Origin: Candidatus Reconcilbacillus cellulovorans
GTDB lineage: Bacteria; Bacillota; Bacilli; Paenibacillales; Reconciliibacillaceae
Direction of reading: 5' to 3'
Length of the DNA: 64,000 bases
Assembly: GCA_002507565.1 (NCBI GenBank)
Contig: MOXJ01000005.1
Span: forward strand, 34,596 to 98,595
Part shown: in pieces, positions 37,301 to 44,585 of the stretch
Layout of the letters: each line of letters opens with the position of its first letter
Position numbering within the stretch: position 1 is the stretch's first letter
Notes under the pieces: model-generated
What the model was told of the DNA's origin: nothing
The model's database searches: none
Seen by the model: the letters and a program-made list of their open reading frames with translations, nothing else
Position numbers and translations under genes: made by a program

Positions 37301-37655
37301 CTACCGGCTGGATACCGATTCGCCGATCTATGCGCGGATGAACGGCAAGCTGTACGTCGGTCTGCCGCGGCCGGCCGGCGTCGGGATCGGCTGGGGGCCG
37401 GAACGCGCGCACCTCGTGCGCTGCAACGTGCCCTTCCGCCTCGCGCCGGACGAAAGCGGCGGCACGCGCATATTTCTGGACGGCGACGGCATACAGCAGA
37501 TCAAGCTGTATTCGCCCAGGCCGCTCGACATCGCGGCAGCGGACGCGGACGCGCCGCTTAAAATCGAGACGTCGCGTTCCGGCGACGGTTACGCCTACGT
37601 CGTCACCCATTTCGGCGGGCCGGTCGCCCTGCGCGTGTCCGAAACATTCCGGTGA
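34326..37655 (+). CDS. Large exported FG-GAP-repeat protein with deacetylase-like barrel segments
   Basis: A 1109-residue protein with one N-terminal membrane segment or signal (LTSAALPSVLLAAVLLSTLM). Residues about 45-400 form an unrecognised alpha/beta region. Five FG-GAP/VCBS calcium-binding repeats then occur between about 420 and 715 (DADGDGRDDLLAG, DLDSDGRPELLIG, DLDGDGVPDLVVG, DLDGDGRAELIVG, DANGDGRPDLVVG). From about 730 onward the sequence recalls polysaccharide-deacetylase barrels (HLFTHHF, YFEHVEYHF). The start GTG has a GGGGGAG site. It is the first gene of the aminoacylation operon, so it probably acts on, or displays, an extracellular polymer. The enzymatic assignment is tentative. 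Confidence 0.65.
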   Translation: MAERIRKAVFRRLSAVLTSAALPSVLLAAVLLSTLMRPLDYEIRLLYAVADAHYDPSAVQHLRQTLVAGVRVDVARFDRISPLRLSRYDAVYLDPALAGTNALAERIPALRAYVRGGGHLFLENDLLPHVPADLLGGDVTRVRAGSRLDWTYPETDPDAAGLQDVVRRFAADVESQIGVGTMLPGFDWGYGLLPREGGARSLVDWNGVSLFAVHRYGRGTVFAASAFLPNRYYPTGYDLVSGFDEKRGFAATAEKIAAAGPKPGAIYFDRQPRPPRPYFHFAFATANALLRSEYAAFVFKSKYGFAVRKVLGPYGRPAMAYQNHFEAMEGFRDREAIRWTELLREYDQIPSFSLIRAAFTWYRWTETVVVHLNEGTREAPKFAGEFPNSFYGSGTYLLSGGQKMTAAPAPVRVPLAEPVDTPYRAAPAFLDADGDGRDDLLAGSSDGTVRLYRNVGRASDRRTDSGAPQTPVGVAPPDAFAPAETLVGDDGAPLRVESGFAAPAAVDLDSDGRPELLIGSADGFVRVSRRLSDRSPNGAWSRPEPLAAEGEPVRAPGGYAVPAIGDLDGDGVPDLVVGGADGRLTWFPGRYEDTGPGALGPGNADRGADAGGADGSRADGRALRFGRGRTLADTGLAYVAPAVGDLDGDGRAELIVGNREGDLVLYEQEADGVWTARGPIEGDSPNAVGTHALVGGRYSAPLVRDANGDGRPDLVVGQLEYGPAVALDDPAFPYRAQLDEFLAYAREHRLELIPHLFTHHFRTANAEREEIALHRQMFRALGIPWELTGANQHTWRVNAADPLQTFRVESEAGIWFNFGFRSPGAPDDPAWGSSYLWGMPFLLEAGGLNGPMVLHTPVRGFGNGRARGVYESYVRFDLPIDYFEHVEYHFPDRVGELLAFVRELDRIRDEADYNFVSEPQLARSALTALLGDVRVRQPLASWVWDRLRDFLRGGFHFNIRLVPDTRRVPAELAGGYRDAPGVSVEPGTPLAGYRLDTDSPIYARMNGKLYVGLPRPAGVGIGWGPERAHLVRCNVPFRLAPDESGGTRIFLDGDGIQQIKLYSPRPLDIAAADADAPLKIETSRSGDGYAYVVTHFGGPVALRVSETFR

Positions 37656-37822
37656 CGGCGCCGGCGCCATACGGCCGACGTCGACGCCCCGGGTATCACA
37701 TACGGGAAGCGGCGCACAGGATCCGGGCCAAACGCTCGGAGGCCGCCATCCGGATTCGGGCGCCGCTTGCGATATTGAACCCCCATTTTCAACAGGACAA
37801 AAACGACGGGAGACGCGACGAC

Positions 37823-38086
37823 ATGGATTGCGACACGATCATCCGCGAACTGGAAGACCATATCCGCCGCCGCTACGGCATCGACGAAAACGACGAGGAC
37901 TTCGGCGTCGACGTTCATCTGTTCGATTACGGTTACGTCGATTCGATCGGCGCGGCCGCGCTGATCGCCCACATCGAGCAAACGTACGGCGTGCAGGTGA
38001 CCGACCGCGACATCATGCTTTACCCGATGAACACGATCCGCGAAATCGCGCGGTTCATCGAGGCGAAGCGGCGAGGTGAACGCTGA
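37823..38086 (+). CDS. DltC-like carrier protein
   Basis: An 87-residue acyl-carrier-type protein. The phosphopantetheine serine is in LFDYGYVDSIGAAALI, which closely parallels the DltC pattern LFDxGLLDSxG. The remaining helices (HIEQTYGVQVTDRDIM, NTIREIARFIEAKRR) complete the four-helix fold. ATG 37823 follows GGGAGA. It overlaps the candidate GTG start of the next gene at 38076, or lies 1 bp from the preferred one at 38088. The thiol would carry an activated amino acid made by the adjacent synthetase-like enzyme. Confidence 0.85.
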   Translation: MDCDTIIRELEDHIRRRYGIDENDEDFGVDVHLFDYGYVDSIGAAALIAHIEQTYGVQVTDRDIMLYPMNTIREIARFIEAKRRGER

Positions 38087-38087
38087 A

Positions 38088-39359
38088 GTGAGCGAATTCC
38101 GACTGCGCGTGCCGCTCGACCGGCTGCCGCCCGACCGGCGCGGACAGCTGAAATACGCCGCCGCTTTCGCCGCCGAAAACGTCCGCGACGTCGCGCTGGA
38201 CGGCGACGACCTGCTGATCGTCTGCGAACCGCCGGCCGATGAGCGCGAACTGCGCTCCCGCATCGAGCGGCTGATCGACCGGTACGCCGGCGGCGAATTC
38301 GGCTTCCGCGAGCATGTCCTGTTCCGCAACCGCGGTCCGATGCCCTACGCGGACGACATCGTCGCCGAGCTCGTTCGCCGCCGGGCGCTGCGCGAACTCG
38401 GGCCGGGGCTTTGGCTGTTCCGCGAGCCGGTGTCGCGGCTGCTGCGCTTTTTCGACGATGCGTTCGTCGAACGCGTCGCCCGCCCGTTCGGCGCGACGGA
38501 AGAGGCGTATCCCGCCGTCATCTCGGCGTCCAGTCTCGGGCGCACGCAACATTTTACGTCGTTTCCCGAACACGTCCATTTCGTGACCCATCTGCGCGCC
38601 GACCTGGACGTCATCGAGGCGTTTGCGGAAACGGTGCGGCGCGCCGGCGACTGGGACGGCGTGCCGGAAACCGAGCGGTTCGGCGAAAACCGCGCGCTGG
38701 CGACGCCGGCTCTGGCGATGAATCCCTCCGTTTGCTACCACTGCTATGAAGGACTTCAAAATGAAACCATACCCGGCGAAGGCGTCGCCGTCACTGCCGT
38801 CGCCAAATGCCACCGGTACGAATCGCTCAACCACCGCGATTTCGGCCGGTTGCTCGATTTTACGATGCGCGAGGTCGTGTTCGTCGGCAAACCGGAATTT
38901 GTCCGAGAAAACCGGCTGAAAGCCGTCGAATACCTCAAACAGCTCATGATCGACTGGGAGCTCGACGGCGCGATCGAAAACGCGAACGACCCGTTTTTCA
39001 CGAACGATTTCCAGGTTAAGGCGTCGTTCCAGCGGCATCAAGAAATGAAATACGAGCTGCGGCTGACCGTCCCGCACCTCGGCAAAACGATCGCCTGCAG
39101 TTCGGTCAATTTTCACGGCTCGACCTTCGGCACGGCGTTCGCCATCCGCGCGGGCAAACGGCCGGCGACGACCGCCTGCGTCGGCTTCGGGCTCGAGCGA
39201 TGGGCGCTCGCCTTTCTCGCCCAGTTCGGCCCCGACGAGGACGGCTGGCCGACGGGCTTCCGCGAAGAATACGACCGCTGGCGCGCGCGGCGGCAAGAAC
39301 CGCCCGTCGGCGGCATGACGGCCGGCGACCGCACGGCGGACCGGGTGACGCCGAAATGA
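38088..39359 (+). CDS. Amino acid:carrier-protein ligase, class II aminoacyl-tRNA synthetase homologue
   Basis: A 423-residue protein related to the catalytic core of atypical seryl-tRNA synthetases. Class II motif 2 is visible in AKCHRYE, with LLDFTMREVVFVG after it; motif 3 is VGFGLERWALAFL; a zinc-ligand cysteine lies in NPSVCYHCYEG. No tRNA-binding domain is seen. Homologues studied in Bradyrhizobium and Agrobacterium load glycine or alanine onto carrier proteins instead of tRNA. The dedicated carrier gene next door supports the same role here. GTG 38088 has AGGTGA at 8 bp; GTG 38076 is the alternative. Amino acid specificity cannot be read. Confidence 0.8.
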   Translation: MSEFRLRVPLDRLPPDRRGQLKYAAAFAAENVRDVALDGDDLLIVCEPPADERELRSRIERLIDRYAGGEFGFREHVLFRNRGPMPYADDIVAELVRRRALRELGPGLWLFREPVSRLLRFFDDAFVERVARPFGATEEAYPAVISASSLGRTQHFTSFPEHVHFVTHLRADLDVIEAFAETVRRAGDWDGVPETERFGENRALATPALAMNPSVCYHCYEGLQNETIPGEGVAVTAVAKCHRYESLNHRDFGRLLDFTMREVVFVGKPEFVRENRLKAVEYLKQLMIDWELDGAIENANDPFFTNDFQVKASFQRHQEMKYELRLTVPHLGKTIACSSVNFHGSTFGTAFAIRAGKRPATTACVGFGLERWALAFLAQFGPDEDGWPTGFREEYDRWRARRQEPPVGGMTAGDRTADRVTPK

Positions 39360-40516
39360 GCGGCGCAAACGGCGCCGGGTTCGGCGCGGACGGCCGCAAG
39401 ATCGCCGACTCTGCCGTCTGCGGCGACAGCCCTAGCCGCGGCGCACGCGACACCACCGGCGGCGGGACCGGTCCCGCCGTTTCGGCCGCCGATTCGACCG
39501 GCAGCCGAAACGGCAGCCCGGGCGGAACGCCCCCGCCGCTTCGACGACGACGGCATCGCAGACCCGGCCTCGCCAGCCGGCTCGCCGGCTTCCTGCGCGC
39601 CAACGCGTTCGTGCTCGCTTTTGCGGTCGGCTTTTGGGCGCTCGACGCCGCCGTCGCCGCTCTCGATCCGGTCGGCCGCTCCGACCGTTTTTACAAAGAC
39701 GATTTCACGAAAACGATCCTGCGCCACGGCGGCGCGCGCAAAGGGCCGGTCTTTTTCGGCAATTCCGCCGTCACCGGCGCCTACATCGAGGAGCAGGCGG
39801 AAATCCCGCTCGTCGAGATGGGTCTGGCGTACGGCAAGCTGACCGACCTGAAAGCCATTCTGCAAAAACGGCTCTACGAACCGGAAGGCGTGCTCCTGAT
39901 CGGCATCGACCCGCACGCGATGCTGGACAAGCTGGAGACCGACCCGTTCTACCCGTGGCACCGCAAACCGTGGGAGCCCTATCTGTATTTCTACCGCGGC
40001 CCGATCCGCGACGCCGCCGAAGCCGCCGTCCGCACGCTCTGGCGGGGGCTGCGGGACGAGAGGCGGATCGACTTGAGTTACAAGCCGGCCTGGATGGGCA
40101 AGCAGCTGTATTTCGGCCGCCTGCCGCCGGACAAGCTGCGCGACAAATGGAACGAATACGAACGCCGGTTCGGCGGGATGACGGTCGAACGCGACATGAG
40201 GCGTAATCTAGAAGCGCTGGAATGGGTGCTCGACTACGCGGAAAAACGTCGGCTTTTCGTCGGGGTCGTCTGGATGCCGGTCAACCCGGACCCGGCCTAT
40301 CCGCCGCAACGCTACTGGCGACCGTTGCGCGAAACGGTCGGCGCCCTGCTCGCGCGCCGGGGCGTGCCCGTACTCGATCTGGCCGACCGGTTTGCGCCCG
40401 AAGATTTTCACGATCTCGTTCATCTGGAGCGAAATACGGGAGCGCCGAAATTCACAAGGGAGGTCGACGCGTGGCTCCGCTCGTCCGCAAACTTTTCGAA
40501 GTCGCCGTCTACGTGA
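39356..40516 (+). CDS. DltD-like SGNH-fold membrane-anchored protein
   Basis: A 386-residue protein starting with an ATGA overlap with the ligase gene. The first 65 residues are low complexity (Gly/Ser/Arg). A single membrane segment follows (ANAFVLAFAVGFWALDAA), then an extracytoplasmic domain with an SGNH-type nucleophile motif VFFGNSAVTG and the downstream Asp-His pair in DFHDLVHLE. This is the topology and motif layout of DltD and of AlgJ/AlgX-type acyltransferases, which complete O-acyl transfer outside the membrane. It directly precedes the DltX- and DltB-like genes. Confidence 0.75.
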   Translation: MSGANGAGFGADGRKIADSAVCGDSPSRGARDTTGGGTGPAVSAADSTGSRNGSPGGTPPPLRRRRHRRPGLASRLAGFLRANAFVLAFAVGFWALDAAVAALDPVGRSDRFYKDDFTKTILRHGGARKGPVFFGNSAVTGAYIEEQAEIPLVEMGLAYGKLTDLKAILQKRLYEPEGVLLIGIDPHAMLDKLETDPFYPWHRKPWEPYLYFYRGPIRDAAEAAVRTLWRGLRDERRIDLSYKPAWMGKQLYFGRLPPDKLRDKWNEYERRFGGMTVERDMRRNLEALEWVLDYAEKRRLFVGVVWMPVNPDPAYPPQRYWRPLRETVGALLARRGVPVLDLADRFAPEDFHDLVHLERNTGAPKFTREVDAWLRSSANFSKSPST

Positions 40517-40581
40517 TCCTCGCCGCACTCGTCGTCCTGCACCTGTCGGGGCCGGCGAAATTTCTGTACGAGGGGTTTTAG
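40471..40581 (+). CDS. DltX-like 36-residue membrane peptide
   Basis: A tiny gene overlapping the 3' end of the DltD-like gene in another frame. GTG 40471 is 7 bp after AAGGGAGG. The product has a short basic head (APLVRKLFE), one membrane helix (VAVYVILAALVVLHLSG) and the C-terminal motif KFLYEGF. DltX peptides, encoded just before dltA/dltB, have the same size class and a conserved FIYxEF-type tail that works in D-alanyl transfer. Its place directly before the MBOAT gene supports the assignment. Confidence 0.75.
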   Translation: MAPLVRKLFEVAVYVILAALVVLHLSGPAKFLYEGF

Positions 40582-40587
40582 CGCGCC

Positions 40588-41754
40588 ATGTGGTTCACCG
40601 ACGTTTACGCCCTGGCCGCGCTCGCGGGATTCGCCGGCCTGCTCGCCGCGACGAAGCGATGGACGTGGAACAAACGGTGGCTGCTTCTTTCGTTCAACGT
40701 CGCTTTTCTCGCCGTGTTCAGCCGGTTCCACGGACCGCTCGTCGCGTTTGCGCTGGCGTATACGGCCGCCAACTACGCCGGTTACGTATGGCTCTGCCGG
40801 GCGAGGTCGTTCCGGCGCGCCGGATTTTGGGGCCTGATCGCCGCCAACGTCGCCGCCGTCAGCGCCGTCCGGTTCGTCGACATGGGCGTTTTGCCCGAAC
40901 CGCCGTTTTACAACGCGATCGTAACGCTTGGACTGATCTATTACGTGCTGAAAGCGATCGACGCCGTCTATTTCGCCTATTTCGTCGGGCAGGAAGGCCG
41001 GGCGCGGGCGGTCGACTATTTCAATTTCATCCTGTTCGTGCCGACGTTCACGTCCGGGCCGATTCTGAAATTCCGCGATTTTCTCGCCGACGCCGCGCGG
41101 CCGTACGACGTCGGCGCCGCCGATCTGGAAACAGCCGTCAAACGGATCGTCCTCGGCCTGTTCAAGAAAACGGTCGTCGTCTATTGGATGCAGCGCGTGT
41201 TCGACGCCGTCGCCGCCGGGTCGGGCGACATGCACGCGGCGGAGTCGCTGTTTCTGATGGCCTGGTTTTACGTGATGATTTATTTTGATTTCAGCGGCTA
41301 TTCCGACATCGCGATCGGCTTCGGCCGGCTGTTCGGCTACAACGTCCCGGAAAACTTCAAGCGGCCGTTCCTGTCGCCGACGCTCACCCAGTACTGGCGC
41401 AACTGGCACGCGACGATGGCCGACTGGTTCCGCGACCACGTCTACCTGCTCGTCGCGCGGCGCAACGTGTCGCGGCGGACGGCGGCGGGGCTGTCGGTCG
41501 TCATCATGCTGCTGATCGGCCTGTGGCACGGCTATACGTGGACGTATGTCGTGTGGGGACTCTGGCACGGCGCGGTGTTGGCGGTCGAAAACCTGCTCGG
41601 CCGCACGACCGTCAACCGCAAAAAGGTCGGCGCCATCCATTTTTATGCGCGGTGCCTGCTGACGCAGCTGATCGTCGTGCTGGCGGTCGCGGTGTACATC
41701 CCGGATGCCGAATTGGTGCGCCGGGTGTACGCGGGATTATTGTTCGGGTGGTGA
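40588..41754 (+). CDS. DltB-like MBOAT family O-acyltransferase
   Basis: A 388-residue polytopic protein with about ten membrane segments. MBOAT hallmarks are FVPTFTSGPILKFRDF, YFDFSGYSDIAIGFGRLFGY, the PENFKRPF and TQYWRNWHATMADWFRDHVY blocks, and the catalytic histidine in LLIGLWHGYTW. These match DltB, which passes acyl groups from a carrier protein across the membrane. The gene starts 7 bp after the DltX-like peptide. It is the likely membrane step of the aminoacylation pathway. Confidence 0.88.
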   Translation: MWFTDVYALAALAGFAGLLAATKRWTWNKRWLLLSFNVAFLAVFSRFHGPLVAFALAYTAANYAGYVWLCRARSFRRAGFWGLIAANVAAVSAVRFVDMGVLPEPPFYNAIVTLGLIYYVLKAIDAVYFAYFVGQEGRARAVDYFNFILFVPTFTSGPILKFRDFLADAARPYDVGAADLETAVKRIVLGLFKKTVVVYWMQRVFDAVAAGSGDMHAAESLFLMAWFYVMIYFDFSGYSDIAIGFGRLFGYNVPENFKRPFLSPTLTQYWRNWHATMADWFRDHVYLLVARRNVSRRTAAGLSVVIMLLIGLWHGYTWTYVVWGLWHGAVLAVENLLGRTTVNRKKVGAIHFYARCLLTQLIVVLAVAVYIPDAELVRRVYAGLLFGW

Positions 41755-41764
41755 TCCCCAATGT

Positions 41765-41770
41765 TATAAT
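41765..41770 (+). promoter_or_regulatory. Candidate -10 for the isomerase-like gene
   Basis: A perfect TATAAT 47 bp before the GTG start; the possible -35 TTGTTC is at 19 bp, which is long. It would give the gene its own transcript apart from the operon upstream. Confidence 0.45.
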
Positions 41771-41816
41771 AGTGGGTGGCAGCGAAAATTTCCAATCGCC
41801 AACGGAGGGAATCCTC

Positions 41817-42785
41817 GTGAAACTCGGCATTTTCACCGTGTTGTTTTCCCAAAAACCGTTCGAGGAAGCGCTGGACTTCATCGCCGCCCACGGGCTCGAA
41901 GCCGTCGAGATCGGCACCGGTGCCTGGCCGGGCGACGCCCACTGCAAACCCGACGAGCTTCTCGCCGACGAGTCGAAACGCCGCGCTTTCAAGCGCGCTG
42001 TCGAATCGCGCGGACTCGTCATCAGCGCGCTCAGCTGCCACGGCAACCCGCTTCACCCGAACCGCGACCGCGCCAAAGCCGATCACGACATTCTCATCAA
42101 GACGATCGACCTCGCCGCACAACTCGAAGTGCCGGTCGTCAACACGTTTTCCGGGTGTCCCGGCGATTCCGACGACGCCAAATATCCGAACTGGCCGGTG
42201 TCGCCGTGGCCGAACGATTTTCAGGAACTCTTGAAATGGCAGTGGGAAACGAAAGTCATTCCTTACTGGAAAGAAGTCGGCGCATATGCGGCTGCCCGCG
42301 GCGTTAAAATCGGCCTCGAACTGCACGGCGGCTTCTCCGTCCATTCGCCGGGCACGCTGCTGCGCCTGCGCGAGGCGGTCGGCGAGGTGATCGGCGCCAA
42401 TCTGGACCCGTCGCACATGTGGTGGCAAGGCATCGACCCGGTTCAAGCCGTGTTGATCCTCGGCCGCGCCGGCGCCATTCACCATTTCCACGCCAAGGAC
42501 ACGGCGATCGACCCGAACAACGTCAATCGTTGGGGCTTGACCGACATGCAGCCGTACACGAACATGCTCGACCGCGCGTGGCAGTTCCGCACCGTCGGCT
42601 TCGGCCACGATCTGAAGACGTGGGCCGACATCATCAGCGCGCTGCGCCTCGTCGGCTACGACTATGTCGTCAGCATCGAACATGAGGACGGCCTGATGTC
42701 GGTGGAAGAAGGGTTCACGAAAGCGGTGCAGAACTTGAAGCAAGTGCTCATTCGGGAGAAGCTGACGAATATGTGGTGGGTATAA
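41817..42785 (+). CDS. Xylose-isomerase-like TIM-barrel protein (sugar phosphate isomerase/epimerase)
   Basis: A 322-residue AP-endonuclease-2-superfamily TIM barrel. Metal-site residues are in GLEAVEIGTGAW, KIGLELHGGFSVHSP, ANLDPSHMWWQG, HFHAKD and VVSIEHEDGLM. Such proteins act as sugar or inositol isomerases, epimerases or dehydratases, often in catabolic operons. No partner gene is adjacent, so the substrate is unknown. The GTG at 41817 has CGGAGGGA upstream. A terminator follows. Confidence 0.85.
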   Translation: MKLGIFTVLFSQKPFEEALDFIAAHGLEAVEIGTGAWPGDAHCKPDELLADESKRRAFKRAVESRGLVISALSCHGNPLHPNRDRAKADHDILIKTIDLAAQLEVPVVNTFSGCPGDSDDAKYPNWPVSPWPNDFQELLKWQWETKVIPYWKEVGAYAAARGVKIGLELHGGFSVHSPGTLLRLREAVGEVIGANLDPSHMWWQGIDPVQAVLILGRAGAIHHFHAKDTAIDPNNVNRWGLTDMQPYTNMLDRAWQFRTVGFGHDLKTWADIISALRLVGYDYVVSIEHEDGLMSVEEGFTKAVQNLKQVLIREKLTNMWWV

Positions 42786-42830
42786 AACGACGGCGGTCGA
42801 CCGGCGGTTATATCCAGACTATATCACCAT

Positions 42831-42880
42831 CCCGACGACGGTCCGTCCGGTGGATTATCGCTGGACCGTCGTCGGGTTTA
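42831..42880 (+). terminator. Terminator after the isomerase-like gene
   Basis: A perfect 14-bp stem (CCCGACGACGGTCC / GGACCGTCGTCGGG) with an 18-nt loop followed by TTTATC. The T-tract is short, but the stem is strong and lies between convergent genes. Confidence 0.7.
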
Positions 42881-42958
42881 TCGCCGGGCCAACGCCGCCC
42901 CGCCTGACATTGCGGCGTACCGGGCGCGCCCACCCCGGCATCGCGCCGAAGTACGCGT

Positions 42959-43228
42959 CTACATCCACACGGCATAAATGGCCCACACCATCGCGAGACC
43001 AGGCACGCCGAGCAACCAGACCGACGCGACCGTAAAAAGGTTGAACGGCACTTCCAGATCGAATGCCGGGGCGATGCCCGACGACAGTGCGACCGCAGCC
43101 GCCGCCCCGACGAATTTCCATCCCTGCCGTACCGCCTGCTTCCGTGCCCGGTGATCCAGCAGCGCCGCAGCCGCCAGCGCCCCGGCGGAAAACGCCAGCA
43201 ACCACCCCGCGATGCCGTTCGCCGTCAC
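42959..43228 (-). CDS. bofA: Pro-sigma-K processing inhibitor BofA
   Basis: An 89-residue membrane protein with hydrophobic segments and the BofA hallmark VPFNLFTVASVWLLGVPGLA. BofA with SpoIVFA restrains the SpoIVFB protease that activates sigma-K in the mother cell during sporulation. It overlaps the yaaL-like gene upstream by 4 bp and is the last gene of dnaX-ebfC-recR-yaaL-bofA, as in B. subtilis. Confidence 0.9.
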   Translation of the reverse strand: MTANGIAGWLLAFSAGALAAAALLDHRARKQAVRQGWKFVGAAAAVALSSGIAPAFDLEVPFNLFTVASVWLLGVPGLAMVWAIYAVWM

Positions 43229-43542
43229 GACAGCTCACTTCCGCCGCACGCCGCCTCGTCGCACGCCGTCTGACCGTGCCAGAGCCGCCGCACTTGTTTG
43301 AGAAGCACGTCCAGCCGTTTTTCGGCCGCTTCCCATTCGTATACGGCGACATCCACCTGATCCGCGCCTTCCGCTTGAAGAAACCGGCGCTCCGCGCGCT
43401 CGCGGTCGGCGAGCGCCTTGCGGACTTCCCGGACGAGCCGGTCGTATTCCTTCCCCGCCGGCGCGACGACCTCAAGACCCGCCTGACGGGCGTCGCCGCC
43501 GTCGACACGCGGACGCCAGCACGCCAACAGCCGGCCGGTCAT
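43225..43542 (-). CDS. YaaL-like protein (DUF2508)
   Basis: A 105-residue helical protein (VREVRKALADRERAERRFLQ; VYEWEAAEKRLDVLLKQVRRLW) of the DUF2508 family, found between recR and bofA in Bacillales. Its function is unknown. ATG 43542 abuts GGGAGG, with GGGGGTG further up acting as a possible ribosome site; a TTG five codons in is an alternative start. The C-terminal end carries two cysteines (TACDEAACGG). Confidence 0.75.
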   Translation of the reverse strand: MTGRLLACWRPRVDGGDARQAGLEVVAPAGKEYDRLVREVRKALADRERAERRFLQAEGADQVDVAVYEWEAAEKRLDVLLKQVRRLWHGQTACDEAACGGSELS

Positions 43543-43645
43543 CCTCCCACCCCCGTTAACAATATATGTCGGGAGCCGGAGAATAGAACCAGGCTTTTTG
43601 CGGTGCGATCATTGGGCGACGTACGGCGACCGCCGGACTGGAGCT

Positions 43646-44245
43646 TTAGAGAAGCTCTCTCCGCCCTTCCAGCGCTTTAGCGAGCGTTACCTCGTCGGCG
43701 TATTCCAGATCGCCGCCGACCGGCAGCCCGTGGGCGATGCGCGTCACTTTCAGCCCGAACGGCTTGACCAGCCGCGCGATGTACATCGCGGTCGCCTCGC
43801 CTTCGATGTTCGCGTTCGTCGCGAGAATCAGCTCGCGGACTTCCTCGCTCTCCAGCCGACGCAACAATTCCGCCAGCCGAATGTCCTCCGGCCCGATCCC
43901 TTCCATCGGCGAGATCGCGCCGTGCAGCACATGATACAAGCCGCTGTATTCTTTCGTCCGCTCCATCGCGACGACGTCCTTCGGCTCCTGGACGACGCAG
44001 ACGATCGAACGGTCGCGATGCCGGTCTGAACAGATTCGACAAGGGTCCGTGTCCGTCACATTGCAGCAGACCGAACAGTATTTCAGCTTCTTTTTCAGAT
44101 TCATCAACGCCTCGGCGAAACCGACGACGTCCTCGTCCTTCATGCGCAACACATAAAACGCAAGTCGGGTCGCCGTTTTCGGCCCGATTCCCGGGAGACG
44201 GGAAAACGCGTCGATCAGCCTCGCGATCGGTTCCGGATAAAACAC
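43646..44245 (-). CDS. recR: Recombination mediator protein RecR
   Basis: A 199-residue protein that with RecF and RecO loads RecA at gaps. Features in order: helix-hairpin-helix ([17 protein letters not shown]), four-cysteine zinc finger ([16 protein letters not shown]), TOPRIM domain ([14 protein letters not shown]) and C-terminal Walker-B-like region ([15 protein letters not shown]). GTG 44245 matches the B. subtilis start and has AAGGA at 10 bp; GTG 44251 and TTG 44266 are alternatives. Confidence 0.95.
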   Translation of the reverse strand: MFYPEPIARLIDAFSRLPGIGPKTATRLAFYVLRMKDEDVVGFAEALMNLKKKLKYCSVCCNVTDTDPCRICSDRHRDRSIVCVVQEPKDVVAMERTKEYSGLYHVLHGAISPMEGIGPEDIRLAELLRRLESEEVRELILATNANIEGEATAMYIARLVKPFGLKVTRIAHGLPVGGDLEYADEVTLAKALEGRRELL

Positions 44246-44269
44246 GCGCACGCCGTCCTTTCGCAAAAA

Positions 44270-44578
44270 TCAAAACAACCCCGGCACGTTCAGTCCGCCG
44301 GTAAACTTACCGAGTTCCCGGTTCGCCAATTCCTCAGCCTTGGCGATCGCATCGTTGACCGCCGTCATGACGAGATCCTGCAACATCTCGACGTCGTCCG
44401 GGTCGACCGCTTCCGGACGGATCGTAACACTCAGCACTTTCCGGTGGCCGTTCATGACGACGGCGACCGCCCCGCCGCCGGCCGTCCCTTCCACCGTGCG
44501 TTGCCCAAGCTCTTCCTGCGCCTTAAGCATCTGCTCCTGCATTTTTTTGATCTGGCGCATCATCTGTTGCATGTTCAC
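44270..44578 (-). CDS. ebfC: YbaB/EbfC family nucleoid-associated protein
   Basis: A 102-residue DNA-binding protein (YaaK in B. subtilis). The N-terminal coiled helix ([19 protein letters not shown]), the central [17 protein letters not shown] and [16 protein letters not shown] fit the family exactly. The GTG start at 44578 lies behind AAGGGTGAG, and the gene overlaps the end of the ribosome site of dnaX's last codons. It is always coupled to dnaX and recR. Confidence 0.93.
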   Translation of the reverse strand: MNMQQMMRQIKKMQEQMLKAQEELGQRTVEGTAGGGAVAVVMNGHRKVLSVTIRPEAVDPDDVEMLQDLVMTAVNDAIAKAEELANRELGKFTGGLNVPGLF

Positions 44579-44585
44579 GCGTCAC

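Noticed and set aside
37652..37822. Upstream extension of the carrier-protein gene
   Set aside because: Carrier proteins start near MDCDTIIRELEDH. The extension has no ribosome site and lies in the spacer after the FG-GAP gene.
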